Part shown: piece by piece, positions 28,501 to 43,500 of the stretch
Position numbering within the stretch: the first letter of the stretch is position 1
How the letters are laid out: each line of letters opens with the position of its first letter
Origin: Kingdonia uniflora
Taxonomy: Eukaryota > Streptophyta > Magnoliopsida > Ranunculales > Circaeasteraceae
Assembly (NCBI GenBank): GCA_014058105.1
Contig: JACGCM010000428.1
Location: 186,001-250,000, forward strand
DNA length: 64,000 bases
Direction of reading: 5' to 3'
Made by a program: the position numbers and the translations under genes
The notes under the pieces: model-generated
Seen by the model: only the letters and a program-made list of their open reading frames with translations
Databases searched by the model: none
What the model was told of the DNA's origin: nothing

Positions 28501-31500
28501 CGGGCGATTATGTATGGTCTTGGGAATATAGTTATTCCTGCCTTCGGAGTTAAAGAGAATGATTTACGGTTGAGTCCTAAGAGCAAATCAATTGTTTAAG
28601 AGGATGATTACGGTTGAGTCCTAAGAACTAATCTATTGTTAGTTCTTTGTGTGGGTCAGATTTGCTTAATCAGCTACCAAACCAATGGTATTGGTTCATA
28701 GAGCCCATTGGTTGCTGCTCGTCGCGGAAGACAGTTTGAAAACTCAATTTAGTGTTTTAATAATTGATGTAAGCTTCAAGGATATGTTTAGAGACTCATT
28801 GTAAGTTGTAAGGGAGGTGTTTGTATATCTTTTCCTTTATTGTTATTTCATTTCAAGCTCAAATTGTAATGGGAGGGTGCTTGTTTATCTCTTTCCTTTC
28901 ATTGTTATTCTAGTTCAACCTGGTTTTGTATTTTCCAACTTGAGGGGGAGTATAGTCATATTGTGAGAGTACGGCAAATCGTCATAGTCACAGTAAAGTC
29001 GCATATTCTATCATGTTTGTCTAGGTCTTCTATATATACTATAATAGAAGTAGAAGTCTTAGATTTGCCTATCTACAGGCCTATGATGTAATAGTTGCAA
29101 TTGAATTAATGAAATTATTCTCCTCTGTTCTATAAAACATTGTTAAGGATGTTCAAAGAAATGAGAGACACCCCCAGGAACAGAGCCTTTCATGAACAGA
29201 GCCTTTCATAATACTTTTCACCAAGTATTTTGAGATTAATCATAAATATAAATAAACAAATTGGAAGTCTGACTTCCTTGCTTCTTTATGTTTGATTTTG
29301 GTGAAATATTGTTGTACCCTAGCTTCTTGTTTGAAACATTATTGAGGAGGATGGTAGGGGCAAGATTTACCCTAGATTGTAATTTGCGCATTATTTAATA
29401 TATTAGTCCATGAATGTACCTAACTCCAGCTTTCCTAGCCAGAAAAATTAAAAAAAAACTCATTCTCCTCCCTAAATTAAACTTTCGACACCTGATGTCA
29501 CAAAATAACACCATATGTCACCCACCACATGCAAAGCATTACAACATAAGCACAGTACTACACTCTAGTACATACATTTCTGGTTGCATTGTTTTCGCTT
29601 CAAAGTTCTTAACAGTAATAACACTCCTTCTAAACATCCTTTCTGACACCTAATTGTTACTAAATGGCCCTCTAGAATTGGACAATTCAAATCAAAAACC
29701 CATAAAACGAGTTAAATCACAAATTATCATGAATGGCAGAAATAGCTGATTTGAATCAGGAAATTCGTTGAAATCATTCTTTGCAGGGAATTGTATGGAA
29801 AGTAAGTTTCTATTTCGATAGATCTCCTACTGAATCGGGTTTGTTTAATAGTTACCTCTCCTAATCAGTCACCAACCTAGCAGCAGGACAGACTAGCTTA
29901 ACCTTATCCTACTCGCACTATTAGACCTCTTTATTCAAGCCCGCAGATATCTAGAGGTTTGCAGACTGAAAGTCAAAGCCGTTGTGACTCAACCTCCTTA
30001 TCCGACATAAACAATACACAAACAATTGCCACTACTGTTGTATGTTACAATTACTACTAAATAAAATCTCCACAAGTTAGTTATCTTAGCAAATTCAAAA
30101 AGGATATATAAGCGTAGCTGCTAGCATTCATATTATTGTTGCAAACAATAAAAACTAAGAAAAAGAAAAGGTCAACATCATCTTGTACACAAGGATTGCG
30201 CAAATTAAACGTCAAATTTACCAAAGACACGGCAATGTAAGAACGTCAAGAAAGGCTTTACCTAGAGAATCTGCGAGCATTGTTGTAAGACTCGAGTTTC
30301 CATAAGGTACCAACTCCTTCTTCGAAGTCAAAGAAGATAAGACATCACCTAACCTACAGGTAAAAACTCAAATCATAAAGTTACTATGTGATGGCTACGA
30401 ACAGTTCAAAATCATAAAAGGGGAAGACAAGTTTTTATCTTGTTGAGTAATGAGCTTAGTATTTAGTCGTGATCCACGTACCCTCATTAGTATAAATGGT
30501 GTAGTAGGAGTAGAAGTTATAAGAGTTATAGTTGGAGAAAGAGTTATCTAACAAGTAGTAGAGTGCTAGTGGGAGTCTGTATTAGATTTGATGTAAACTA
30601 AAGCGGAAACACTTCTATAAATCATAATTAAACTAAACTAAAACTCGCTTTTACTAAATTGTTCTTAAGCGCATAAAAATAAAAAGTTTAAAACCTAAAA
30701 TTTATGAATTTTACCCCAAACTCTATATCTCTCTCTAAGGCAAAGCCTTTTCCCTCACTCAAACCAACATAAGAAATAAATTAAGCTTAGGCTTTCTTTT
30801 ATAGGAGAAGAGACCTAGCACAATTAGAAACCAAACATAATAGAAACCCTAGCTCGACCCTAATTAGGAGGTTTCAAAGATCGTTTAGATCTTTATTTTG
30901 ATTGAATTGCTAATTAGATGTTTCCGCCTAATCAGTTCTATCACATGTGGTACCAAATAATGATAATGTTGCATCTCGGAGAAATTTGTTAATCATGAAT
31001 GCACTTACGTAGAAAGTGATTTCATTACATGCAACATGTCTGTAACATGCTCTCCGCTTGCATTTTCTACTAGCAGACCTTCACTTCCAGCCAAATCTAT
31101 GAGAGAAAGCTTGCTGTGCAAATTTTCTCTACTGATCCAATTAGTGTAGTGTATATGAATTGTGATGACCCTGAAAAGAGAATATAGCCAAGAAAGCAAC
31201 ATAAGATAACTTTGAGTAAACACTGTGCATAATTTACTTGCCTAAGTGTAATTGAAGATATTGTCTTCGTGAAACAAACTGGAATACACAAAAAATAAAC
31301 CAGATAAGTGAAAAAAGTAAGAAACATAAATAGGACTTAGTCATACAAATGAGAGACGTTGAATTTCAATACATCAGTTCCCCGAGTCTGAAGTGCAACT
31401 TTTAAGACTTTAGAGAAGTCCAAAGGATTCTCAACTTTCTCCCGAACAAGTTCTGCAAAAGAATCTGGAGGGCCCACAAGGACTTTTGGTAGATTGTTTT

Positions 31501-34500
31501 GTGATTCAGACAGCAAATCTCTTACCTACAAAACATATACCAATACCACCCACCAGCATCAGTGAATATCAATAATTTTGATTAGTCCACAACATAAATT
31601 AGGAAAAAGTCAAGAAAACACGAGTTCAATATAAGGAAACCTGTTCATTGTAGAGATCGAAGACAGTAACGTAGAAATTAAATCGAGAGGTGGAAGTCGA
31701 ATCAGAGTTAGATAAATCAAATAGCTCCTCAAAACATCGCACATATAATCCGCGTTCATGACTAGATCCTTCCTGCATACAAATTAAGGGAGCAACTTAT
31801 AACTAAAAACAACCAAAGAACTTAAGTTGAAGCATCAATGAATCATTTAGTGGACAACGGGATATATTTCAAATGGAAAATTAGCAATAATGTTTATAAT
31901 GAAGTACTGTACCATTAACGTGGCATAGCTGTTGTTTTTATCAAAACGTGCAAGGTTTCTATTAAAACAAATATAGGTACATAAAAGGATCGCCTATATT
32001 TAACATAGGATAACAAAATAATGATATGAACTATGAAGTTTGATCCACCTAGATTGACAAAATATCGTAGATGAAGGCACGAGAAGCAGTTTCAGTTCAA
32101 CAATTGGAAAAATAAATAAACAAGATTCGGTAGTTCAGACTGACAAAGGGGTACTTTAGAAGTTTATTCACCAAACAAAAATAAAGTAAAATAAAACCTA
32201 TTCTGAATCTTGTCTCTCTCCATCTAAGGCTGTCGTCCATTATAGAGAGTGCCGAAGGCACGTCGACTACAATCCTTGGCTAGCCACTGTGATACATGCC
32301 TTTCGATGTCCCACCCGTGGACATAAACTTTATGGGGACACCTAAAGAAAGATTTTAGGAAAATTTACTTTAATTATGATCTCCTCGACACTGAGATCAT
32401 CCTCATAAAATACTAGGTCATTCAAACATTTCCAGCGTCATCAAATACAGTTTTCAAATTAAGATAAAACCGACAGCTTAAAACAGATACGACTTTACTT
32501 ATTCTTTTAGTGTTGTTAGAAATGTTGAAATAACTTCTTTGTTTGTGAGGTGATCCTCTTGGTAAGAAATTTATATCAACAAAAGAAATAATCTCTTAAG
32601 AAATCTCATTGTGAGCTACATAAAGAATGCCAAAAGTGTGTTAACCATAAGTGTGTCAAAGTATCATTCCCCAGATATGGATGGATACAGATGACAATTA
32701 CTGTAAGAGCTCGGTCTCCCTTCTACGAGATCCAAGAAGATTAGGCTCGACTAGGGATCTTCACAAGTATCTAAGACAGCAAATAGGAAAATATACTATG
32801 CAAGCATACTTGCGTGGAGTTCCTGAATTGGTATTCTCCACGACCTCTAGCGAGGATTTTGAAAAAGACTGTATATATAGACAGGAGTACAGATTTTGAG
32901 TTAAGAAGGACTCATATATCAAGCTTCTCCGGTGCTCGAAGGTTCTCCTGAACTCTTGTAAAGGGTTTTGGGCTCAGGTTTTCAAACCCTCTCATGGTGG
33001 CTCTCCTCTCCTATTTATAGGAGATAGGAAAGGTGAGTCACCATAAAAGGGTCAAGTTACACGTGTATCTCTTTTGGCAACTGTCTTGTACAGAAGTCGC
33101 CTCTGCCAGAATTGTCTGCTGGGTTGTCTGCCTTCGACCATATGTTGAGCTGGACCGAAACATGGTCAAAGCTTTATTGTATTCGAATGTCAGTTCATTG
33201 TGTGTTTTCGGTTGATTTGAGTGCATCACGCTTCGAGTCTCGTGGTAGGCTTCGAGTATTCGACTCGTCTTTGAGGGCTTCGAGTACACAATAGGCTTCA
33301 TGTCTCGCTGTAGGCATTGATGTAGCCTTCGAGTGCTCGGTTCGTCTTGGAAGGCTGCGTGTAGGCTACTACAATTACCACGTAGAAGGAAAAACACAAT
33401 TATTGCTCTGGAAAATCTCGCTTATCATCACCATATTCAATAGGGAAGCCAAACCATAATCTTGTGCCTAAGAAATCAACAATAAGTGCTGCAACAGCTC
33501 CAACCTCGAACAAGATCAACAACGCTGTAAGGAAACTCTCGTCATAACATAGGAATCCCCAGGAAATAAAGTCAAATGCTGAATATAGCAAGACAATAGA
33601 GAAATTAGTGATCGATAGACTCCATCTGCTGCCAAATAATGTATGAACTGAAACCGCCATGCCTCAAGTACGCCTCAAGTTCTTCCTGGTGAGAGTACTA
33701 TTACTACCCATTAGAAAATTGCCACTTTGGAGGAAAAACATATAAGCCAAACAAAATTACCCTAAACACCAGAGATCGCACTTCCCTGCAGCTCACTGGA
33801 AGAAAATCAACTGTTCTTGTGGAAATACCTTATGGCGGATACCATATTCAAGGGCCATCCATCTTCACCTTCCGACAGTCTGCGGGAAAGATATAGGCTG
33901 AAGCAGCAAGGGCATATCCAAGGACCGTCCATCTCCACATTCCAACAGTCTGCGAGAAAAATATCGGCTAAAGCACCAAGGGCAGGGCCTCCATAACTGC
34001 AATTTAATTATAGCGAGCACCCCTATACATATGGGAAGATCCAGCGAAAGTAGCTTTTCATGAACACTACTAAATTGCCGGCCAAATTTGTTTTTTATTA
34101 CTTGGACTACTTTCCTTCACAAACTACATAAAATTGATTATATTTGCCAGCAGACTAACTGTGAGCTTGGCTATAAAATAGCGATCTTGGAGATTGTCGC
34201 GGGCCCTAGTCGCATTGCAATGACCACTGCACCAGCTCTGATGTAAAGACTCACAATAGCAACGCTATTTTACGCAATATGGCACATTTCATGTTGCATC
34301 GATCTCCATTATTACGGCTCAGCATTCTCCAAAAGCCTTGAGGAAGATTTCAATTGAAATTATTTGCAGTATCTCCTTCCCTAGTATATTTTATCAACTC
34401 CAAAGAAATCTATGGCCTGATTTTTGTTGTTCTTGGTTTCAAAAATTGAGATTTCATCAAACAAGTTCCTAAATCTTGATTTCTTCACAGCTCCAATCTT

Positions 34501-37500
34501 CCTTTCTTATTCTTCAATGTCTCATCTTAAACATTTTATCTGTATTATTTTCTCGAGGATTTCATACCCAAAAAGAATTTAACCCTTGTTTACAACACGT
34601 TGCAAGAGTGAGGAAATATTGGCAACCGTGTTTTGCTAATCCTAGTAATACTAACATCGTGACGCGTGTTTACTCCTGTCATCTCCGTAAAGGTACTGAT
34701 CAGTAGTTGTTCCATGTTAAAAGCTGATGGCGAATTCATAGATGATCTCCTATTCAACACCCTAAGGATAGAAGTATTGAGAATGACCTTTCAGAGCAAC
34801 ATGCATTTTATTTGGCAGAGTAAGCAAGCTCTTTATCAAATTGGGACAGCATATTTTTGCAGCGAGAGGTAAATCTGTTGTGATATTTCCCCTTCTCGTG
34901 ATTTGGATATTTTGTTAGTAAGAAACTTGAGGTGCAAAGCCACTGGCAAGGGTGTGTTAATGTTACGGTGAAGGATACATTAACAAGAGATCACGAAATG
35001 TCAATGTTATTTTGTTGGCTTCTTCCTGCTGTCTCTTCTTATATTCCCTTTTCGCCTGTACAACCCCTTACTCTTCCAGGGTATAATGCTTCCATACACA
35101 AGTATAGTAAATTTCAGGAAAGAGTTTAACAGGTCATGTCAGAACCAAATCCTCTCTCTATCCGACCGCTGAATTCCGACCTGTTCATTTGTGGTGGCAT
35201 GAACTGAAATAAATTGTCATGCCCCCACTCACTCAGGTTAGGAGTCTCTCCAGCACACCTGCCCGGGCGCGGTGTCACATATCTCCAGAAATTAAAGACA
35301 CGAGGAACCAGAGGTCTGCCTAGGAAACCAAGCCTGCACGAAAACAATACAATTTACTGCTGCTACCTTATGCCACTAACTCGAGACCTGCAGCTTCAAT
35401 TTCCGTAACCATCTCCTTAATGAACCCGGTTAATCTCCCTAAGGAATCTCAAACATTAATCTCATATTCTCGATTTCACCGCAGCAAACATATCTACTCT
35501 TGTCATTGACTTCATTCCTAAGATAATACAAATTCATATCTTGACCATTCCAATAATCCAGGGACAGGAAAAGACGACAGTAAGTAAATCGTTAGAGACT
35601 ACAACAAGAATAAGCCCACTAGTGGCCACCTCTGGATAACTTTCTTTTTTCCAAAAGTTATATCGTGCCTCACCGCCACCAAATTCCAGATACAAATGCA
35701 ATGGTGATTAGTATACAAATAAGAGCTAGAAAGAACCCACAAGACAACAGCGTCCACGAATTAAACCCTGTATACATCTTCAATGACGAAAATTTTACCT
35801 TTCGTCAAGTGAATACGAAACCCATAGCAAACCTAGAAACAAACGAAAAATGCAGAGAGAAGTTGAACCCTCTACAACTCCATAGCTTATTGAATCTAAT
35901 GTGAATCTACGAACGCGGAAGCTTAATTTGTATGCGATTAACACTAAGTTTGAACTAGATCTCTACTAAAGCTTAATAAGAGGAAAAATCAACTCTTTTC
36001 ATAAACAAGATTCAACTCTACTAACTTCTGAACAACAAATAACCTAGACTTTTCCTTTTATAGAATACAATGGGAATTAGAATTAGAAACCTTAATTCTT
36101 ATCTTAATAGAATTCTACTTAAATTGGGAAAACTTCCTCCTTAATCTTGGGTTGGTTAAACAAGCAAGTCCCTAAAATCTACTTAGCATCTCCAGCAATG
36201 GAGAAGCTTGAATCAAAATAACATAAATAAAGATAATGTATCAACGGTGAGAATGACTATTAGATGACGATTCACATCAAATCCCTCCCTCTGCGGAAGA
36301 TTTCGACCACGAAATCGACAAGTTTTCAAAACATTACAGAACTCGAAACTTTCTGATATGGCATACTCGTCTTCAAACTTTGAATTCTATCGCGAAATTT
36401 ACCGTAAACCAAGGTCATACCCATGTGCGGGGGTACGATATTGTCACCAACATCTCTACATTCATTAACGTCTAAAATAAAAAGTTGAAAAATACTGTGG
36501 TCCGCTCCTCGAAACCTGTTACAAAGCTTTCCCAAAACGGGTTAACATAAGAAAATAATTCTTCGCCTAGGGCCATCATCTGTATCATACGAACCAAATG
36601 TTGGGATAATTCGGACTGTAACATGTGCGAACGAAGCTGTGGGATAAGATCTATCTGCATCCCGTGTTGTGCACGTGTCTCTTTAATCTATTGTTGCGTG
36701 GTTCATGGATTTGTACTTACAGCTGGAGATGCATTGTTTTGTTCCATTTGGCTCAGCACTTCAATTCCCAATGCAGGAGCGGGTGGGTATATGCTTGGGC
36801 CAATGTGTGTTGTACATGAGTTGGGAGGGGTATTTAACAAATATGGTGGACCTGGTTGTACTAAATCACCTTCCCCTCTTTTACTTTTGAGAATAAACAA
36901 CTTCTTTCTTCTCTTCTTTGTTGTACTTTGCCTCTTAGCAGGCTTTGAACTTGGCTTTTGATTTGAATTCTTTTGTTTTGTTTCTCCTACCATACCTTCT
37001 TTCTTCACAGGCTGTGAACTTGGCTCGGGTGAATCCATCTTCGGACTTTTCTCCGGTTTCTCTCCTCGGCAATCTTCAATGACGATCATCATTGATGACA
37101 AACCGGGTAGCGAATCTGGCCGGAGTGTTTTGACGCAGTTCGGGCCGGGATCTGATTTGAGTGACAGGGGGTGCTTCCCACGTGGACATAAACTCGTGTC
37201 TGGAGGTTTTAATACATGATTGGGCCTGGGCTTGAGTTGTACGTGAGGAGAACGTGATTTAACTTCTCTCCCGCGAACTATCTCATCTATGAAACCTGCA
37301 ACTTGGTTTTTCTGGTCTCGCAAACCAACAGATTTTCCTATCAAAACTTTGATCTGAAGCTCTTCTTGGACTCTGGTAAAGCGTCCCACGAATCCATTAT
37401 GGAGAAACTTCCCAAAATTTGCATCGAAATCTTCGTTATCGACGGCGACGAAACCACCATTAGCAGCTGTACTACTGGCCAAAGCTTTGATTGGGGATAC

Positions 37501-40500
37501 CCACTGGACCCGTAATGAACTCCAGTATCTCCTTTATCACAAATCCTCGCGATATCGCAAATTGCAGCGGTGTTTTTTTATTGCGGATTCAGAAAAAAAT
37601 TGGACGCCGTTCGGCGCTGCCTTCAGGTGCGAACTTACTGTCGGTGATGGTAGGTCATTGACCAGACTATCCAAGACAGTCAACGTCTCTTTGCTCGCCG
37701 TATCAAACATCGGGGCTTCCGATCTCGCGTCGCAATCGACGGGAAGACGTACAAACAAGTTTTCCGTTACACCGATGTTTGCGGTGGTGCTCTAATCTTC
37801 GAGATAGTCGTCGTAAATAGGCGTTAAAATTGTCGTTGATTGGGGGGGTGGGATAAAGGCTCCCGTACAGACCTTCCCTTTTATAGAATACAAGAGGGAT
37901 TAGAATTAGCAACTCTAATTCTAATCTAAATAAAATTTTACTTAAATTGGGAAAACTTCCTCTTTATGACCTTGTGTAAGTTAAACAAGAAAGTCCCTAA
38001 AATCTACTTAGCATCTCTAAAAATAACATAATGCGTCGACGGTGAGAACAACTATTAGATGACGATTCACATCAGAATCAACCTACGAAAGGCTTCAATC
38101 GTCACTGTTAACAGAAAAGGAGATAGAGTATCCACTTTGCCTTGAATTGTGAGAACTAGAAAAAAACCTTCAAGAGATTATTCACCTATATTAAAAAATG
38201 AGTCGCTAATACAAGTTTGAATCCACTTCCTTCACTTGGATCCAAACCTCAACATAAGAATATAACCAGGGAAACCCCGACTAGAGTGTTAATCAAACAA
38301 ATAACAAGGTTCTTTACTCTAAAAATTATTCACTTTGTCCAAGCCAGATACTTTCTATTTGGTGATATTCTAAGATAGTCAAGATTTATTTTTTGATGTC
38401 TACAAATTTGTTCGCTGAAGGAAAACAAGGAAAAACCTATAGCTAAAAAAGATACACCTTTTTAGAAGGAAAGGCGTGCCAATACAACAGCAACACACAT
38501 GCAAGAAACCAAAACAAACAGTTAACAACCAAAAATCCTTCTACCTAATCATGAGATCCTCGACGAATTTCCCCCATAACATTAGTTGCTTTGTAGCAAC
38601 AAAAAGTTAATTACCTCATCAATATTATAAAATCTCTGCTTGTATCTGTTTTTAGAATATAAAAGTATAACAATTCATGATCTTATAAAAAACCTTCCAA
38701 GGTGGAAAGAATAAAACACGTAGGCGGAAAAAGAAATTAATGCAAAGAATACTCGGCATCACGTCGGATCCTTTATAACCTTTTTGCACAGACGAGGGAA
38801 TTTACAGGGACGAATGTTGGTAGAGCTGCTTTCAATTCGTCAGAAGGTGGCCCCTTGCGACATAAAGACAAAGGAAATTGCTCCACCATTTTTTGTTTCT
38901 TCTTGCTCGAAGAGGAGTTGGTAACTAATATATACCTAGCTTTCAATTTCCAAGCTAAATAATTTCAACAATTTAATTAACCAATATTTGGCATCCTACC
39001 CTCAATGTAATAATATTTCCATCTCCCCTCACGTCTAAACTCTAAACTTCAACTTTACCACTTTTGCCCTTGATATTTACTATTCTTTACTCATGTAACT
39101 TTTTTGCAGGATTTTATCCAAGAACTTCGCAAAGTGTGTCTATATCATACTCGCCTGGATTTTTACAGAACTCTATCCAAGGACTTCTGAATATATCCTG
39201 ATGTGGTACTCCTCATTTGGAATCTTTGCAGGACTTTTCAAATTTTGTCTATCTAAAATGGTTTTCGGGTAATCAATGAACATGGATTTTGTCGATAACA
39301 AGTGCACTCCTAACTATGTTCACGGAAATATACTAAACTCAGAGTCAACAAGTCGAGAAGGTATTTTACATGACTGGAGTGAGTAAATGAGTGAATGCTC
39401 GTCTAAGAATGACTAATAGCGTGAATTCTCCATAAATACATACAGGAATTCCATGTGAAAATAAGCGTTATAGTTTGGGAATCAATACTTATGAGAGAGA
39501 GAGAGAGAGAGAGAGAGACCATAGTATGTGTCTTTCCAGAATGAGTTTGTCCGTAAGCGAATACAGAAACATTATATCCATCCAAGGCTGACTGTACAAA
39601 TGGCTGGACATCATGGAAAAGCTCCCCTGCATGTATATAGAATCAGAAATGACTACTTATTGAGAGCATAACAAATAAATTTATATGCAGCGTAGTAATA
39701 CAAGATTTAGGCTTTTAAGGACTTCATAAGAAAGTAAAATGTGCGCAAAGTTTATGGTTGCATGATCCCACGAACAGGTATTATTATACAACTTTAATCT
39801 AACAAAAACTCGTAGCATGATCATGGTTCAGCAGACACTGGGTTTTCCTAAATGAGAAGGTTCTCAGAGACTTTTTAAGTCTCAGTAATGAAGTGAGCTC
39901 CCACTAGACTACTAGATGAAGGTTAGAACATGTATTCTAAGTGACCATGCAAGTAGAACGCACTTCGTCAAGAATGAAGGGGTTGTACTACGATAATGAC
40001 AAATCCCTGGTAGTATATAAAAAGATAAGGTCAAATAATTTAAACGCTTCTTTACCCAAGGATGTTCAACATAGAAACTTTTCTTGTATAGAAAATCTAT
40101 TCCAGTTTTCATTTTTCCCTTATATTTGGGTAACTTTACCTATAAGAAACAATGGATATACAATGATGAGCATCATAAAGACTGAACAATCTCACCTTGT
40201 CCAACATGGGGTCCATAAACTCTATCAAACTCAAAATCCTTCTTTGGGTTAGATATAGAATCGTCACCAGTGTTGATGCGGATGGTGAAATCGTCAGGAA
40301 ACTCAACAACCGATGAGCCCTCGTCTTCAAATAGTGGTCGTATACGACAAAATACTTTTATATTTCCTGGAGTTAGGAGTCCACAACAGATGCACTCATT
40401 CAAGCATCAAAAGAGAGGGGGGAAACTGGTAAACAAAGTCGAGCCTTACAGAAAATATACCTTTGGCTGTCACCAAATCGTTATATAATCTTTTCTTCTC

Positions 40501-43500
40501 AATGATAAGAGGTGAAATTCTAGCCTCAGTTTCAAGGGCAATTTGATCTGAAAGTCAACAATGTCTAATCAGTTACATAATATATGATGCTTCAATATAC
40601 CAGATTCATGACCAAGTAACAAAAACTATTGACAACAAGAACCATAGGAACTGATTAACCCTCTTAAGACTTAACTATAATATGATCTTGATGAAAATAT
40701 AAAAAGTGGAACACGGTTATAAATATTGAAATAGTGATGCTGAAGAGAGTAACGCAATTTTCGTCTTGTCGTTGTCTTAAGAAATACAATTAAGAAAATA
40801 AGAAGTGATACATAACAAAGAAGATCCGCAACTTAAAATTTTAAAGAGTGGTGCAAATAGTCAAGTACTTATTATCGTACATTTAGTGAGCTGCTCCAAT
40901 TCACCGTTTGGGAGTTTAAGTTTAGGGTGTCTAAGATTCGATGCATGCATAGAAATAGGCATCTAATATACAAATTCAACCCCAATAAATAGAATATTTC
41001 CTTTCTCTTTTCTTTCCTTTATTCCAATTGGCAGCACAGCCAAAAGCTTTTGGTTTTCCTTGTCCCACAGCAGCATTAACGGGAGTCAAATCACCTTTGT
41101 CCATTTGGAATCAGATCTTGCTAAGTTGTTCAATTACTTTCCAGATCATTTGTATCTTCACATTTGAATCTCATCATTTGTGTCGCTACAGTGTATTTGA
41201 GACAGCTAGATACTGTTTGAGCTTCCCCACAGTATGCAGATACTGTGTCTTGGTTTTTTTGTAGCTAAACGTGAATCCTAGCTATTCAAAATCTGTAAAT
41301 GAGGTGGAAGCGTTGTGAAGTCATTATTTTAAAATGATTTTGTGAAAGCGTTAGAGAGAGAGAGAGAGAGTATAGTACTCTAATGTAAAAAAGATTGTTT
41401 TCTTTTATTTTCGATGTTTTTTTTTTTTGTAGTCAAAGTTAAACATGTAGAGAGTTTGTATATATCCTTGAGGTTGAGTCTTAGATCCCATGGTCTTAGG
41501 CTTCCCATCAAAATGCCTATCGTTCCACTCATTCCACATAACTTATCCAATTGCATACGGAGTAAGATCCAAAGGACTTAACCAATCTTAACTTCTAAAT
41601 GGCTTGCAACACCAAACTTTCAAAGATATAATAAAACCTCGTCCAAACAACAAGAGACACCAAAGAGATTAGGGAAGACATTCCAAATTAAGTATGTGAT
41701 CAATTGACTATTCCGCTACACCACAAAGGATTCACTTCCACACCTCTTCGCTCTTCGTATTAGGTTATTAGTTCATTTCTAACCCACCCACCCACTCGGA
41801 GCTAGCTGGGAAACAAAACAAAGATGGTCCGCAAGTATTTCCATCAAAAAAAAAATTCCGTAGGTACTGAAGAGGTTGTCAAACCTATTTTCTACGATAC
41901 CCGCTGCCAAAAACTCTCCCAGATATCCATTACAAAAGAATTGAACAATGGTTTCTTTGTACCAAACAATCCAACATTCATTCAAGATAGACCATCTAAT
42001 CGCGTAACAGAGAAGGCAATCGCATAAAAAAAGAAAGCACCAAGAGATCCTCCTGTTCTTGATCTTAAGAAGTTTTTTTATTACTGTTCCTAAGAAGTTT
42101 TTTTATTGATGTTCCTAAAAAGTTACTTAAGAACGTACACAACACTTGAAAGAGCTTAAGAAAAAGTTCATGGTGAAAGAGAAATGCATACAACAATTTT
42201 CCTTTTTTTGTAACTACAGAATTTTACTGATATAAGAATGCAAAGAAAATCAACAATAGGTACAAGAAAACAAGACTATGCGAGGCTGTTCCAACAATGA
42301 ATAAGACTACAAAAGAAACAAGGCAGAAAGGAAAAAAGATAGGGACCGTCCACAGAAGCAATGGTCTCTATATTGTTCTCATAATGATTTCCTTTCACCT
42401 AACCATAAGGTCCTTAACCTAAACTCCCCTCCTGCCCCGCATGTCAGTTGTCACTTTGCACCAGCAAAAAAAGAAAGCTTTTGTTGAAATAATCATATTT
42501 TTCCTTCCCTTGAACATAAATTGATTTTTTTTTTAATTTTGAAAGTTAAGGAGCCCATTCGAAAACATTGAACAAGCAAAGATGCTACCTTGGAAGTGAT
42601 CTTGAGACCCCAAATATTATTTTCTAGAAAGTATTAAATAGTAGATGGAAGAGTGCCTTGTAAGAAAATGTCTCACTATGAAAACACCGTTCGCAGAGTC
42701 AAACCAAATCTTTACATCCTCCTCTTCTTGATGAGAGTGAAACTTAACTAACTTATCCACAAGGGAAGCCACAGTATAGAAGTCCAAATATTTATATTTC
42801 AATCAAAGTCGATATCACATAAAACATAAGTATTGACTGAATTCGTCATATCCTGACAGTGAACTCCTGATTATCTACAAGATTGAGGAGATACTAAGCA
42901 ACAATAATCCTCTCAAAATCTCACTCTATGCCCGACTCCCACCCGAATACGAACTCCCCCTACCAAATTTATCCTTTATCTTTATCAATCCCCAACAACA
43001 GACTTCACAGCCTTCACTCTCCATTACTTCTCTGCTACTCCACCTGAACTCAATCCGACCAAATCTCAAAAGGATAAATTTTCTCCACAGACTTGTTCCT
43101 ATTGGCTATACCTTTATAACCACTTCCAGCAGCACCTCATTCACTCTACAAAATTTCCTCACTCCAAAACTTCTCTGATCTTGGTTTAAGCACCTACACC
43201 AACAATCCCAAGAACTCTTATGTTCTTTCATTACATTGTCCCCTTGGTGGTATTTTACTATACATATATAAAAGTACATTTGTACATTGTACATAGAAGC
43301 ATGTCAACCCAAAAAATTGCTAAATTTTAGTCATAGCATAAAAAAGATTAATTACCTCCCAATATATCTTTCCAGTCACCAAATTTATTAGGGGAAGCAA
43401 GATAGCTAGCTTCCATCACTATCCAGAGGAGGACAGGAGAGTGTAGGACAACTGTGCCACTTTTCTTGGAGCCCAGGACTCAAATTAACTTCTCTCATTC

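Noticed and set aside
35126..35347. Minus-strand frame of 73 codons with Pro/Arg-rich sequence
   Set aside because: It coincides with a GC-richer patch, has no recognisable domain, and no support for exons around it.
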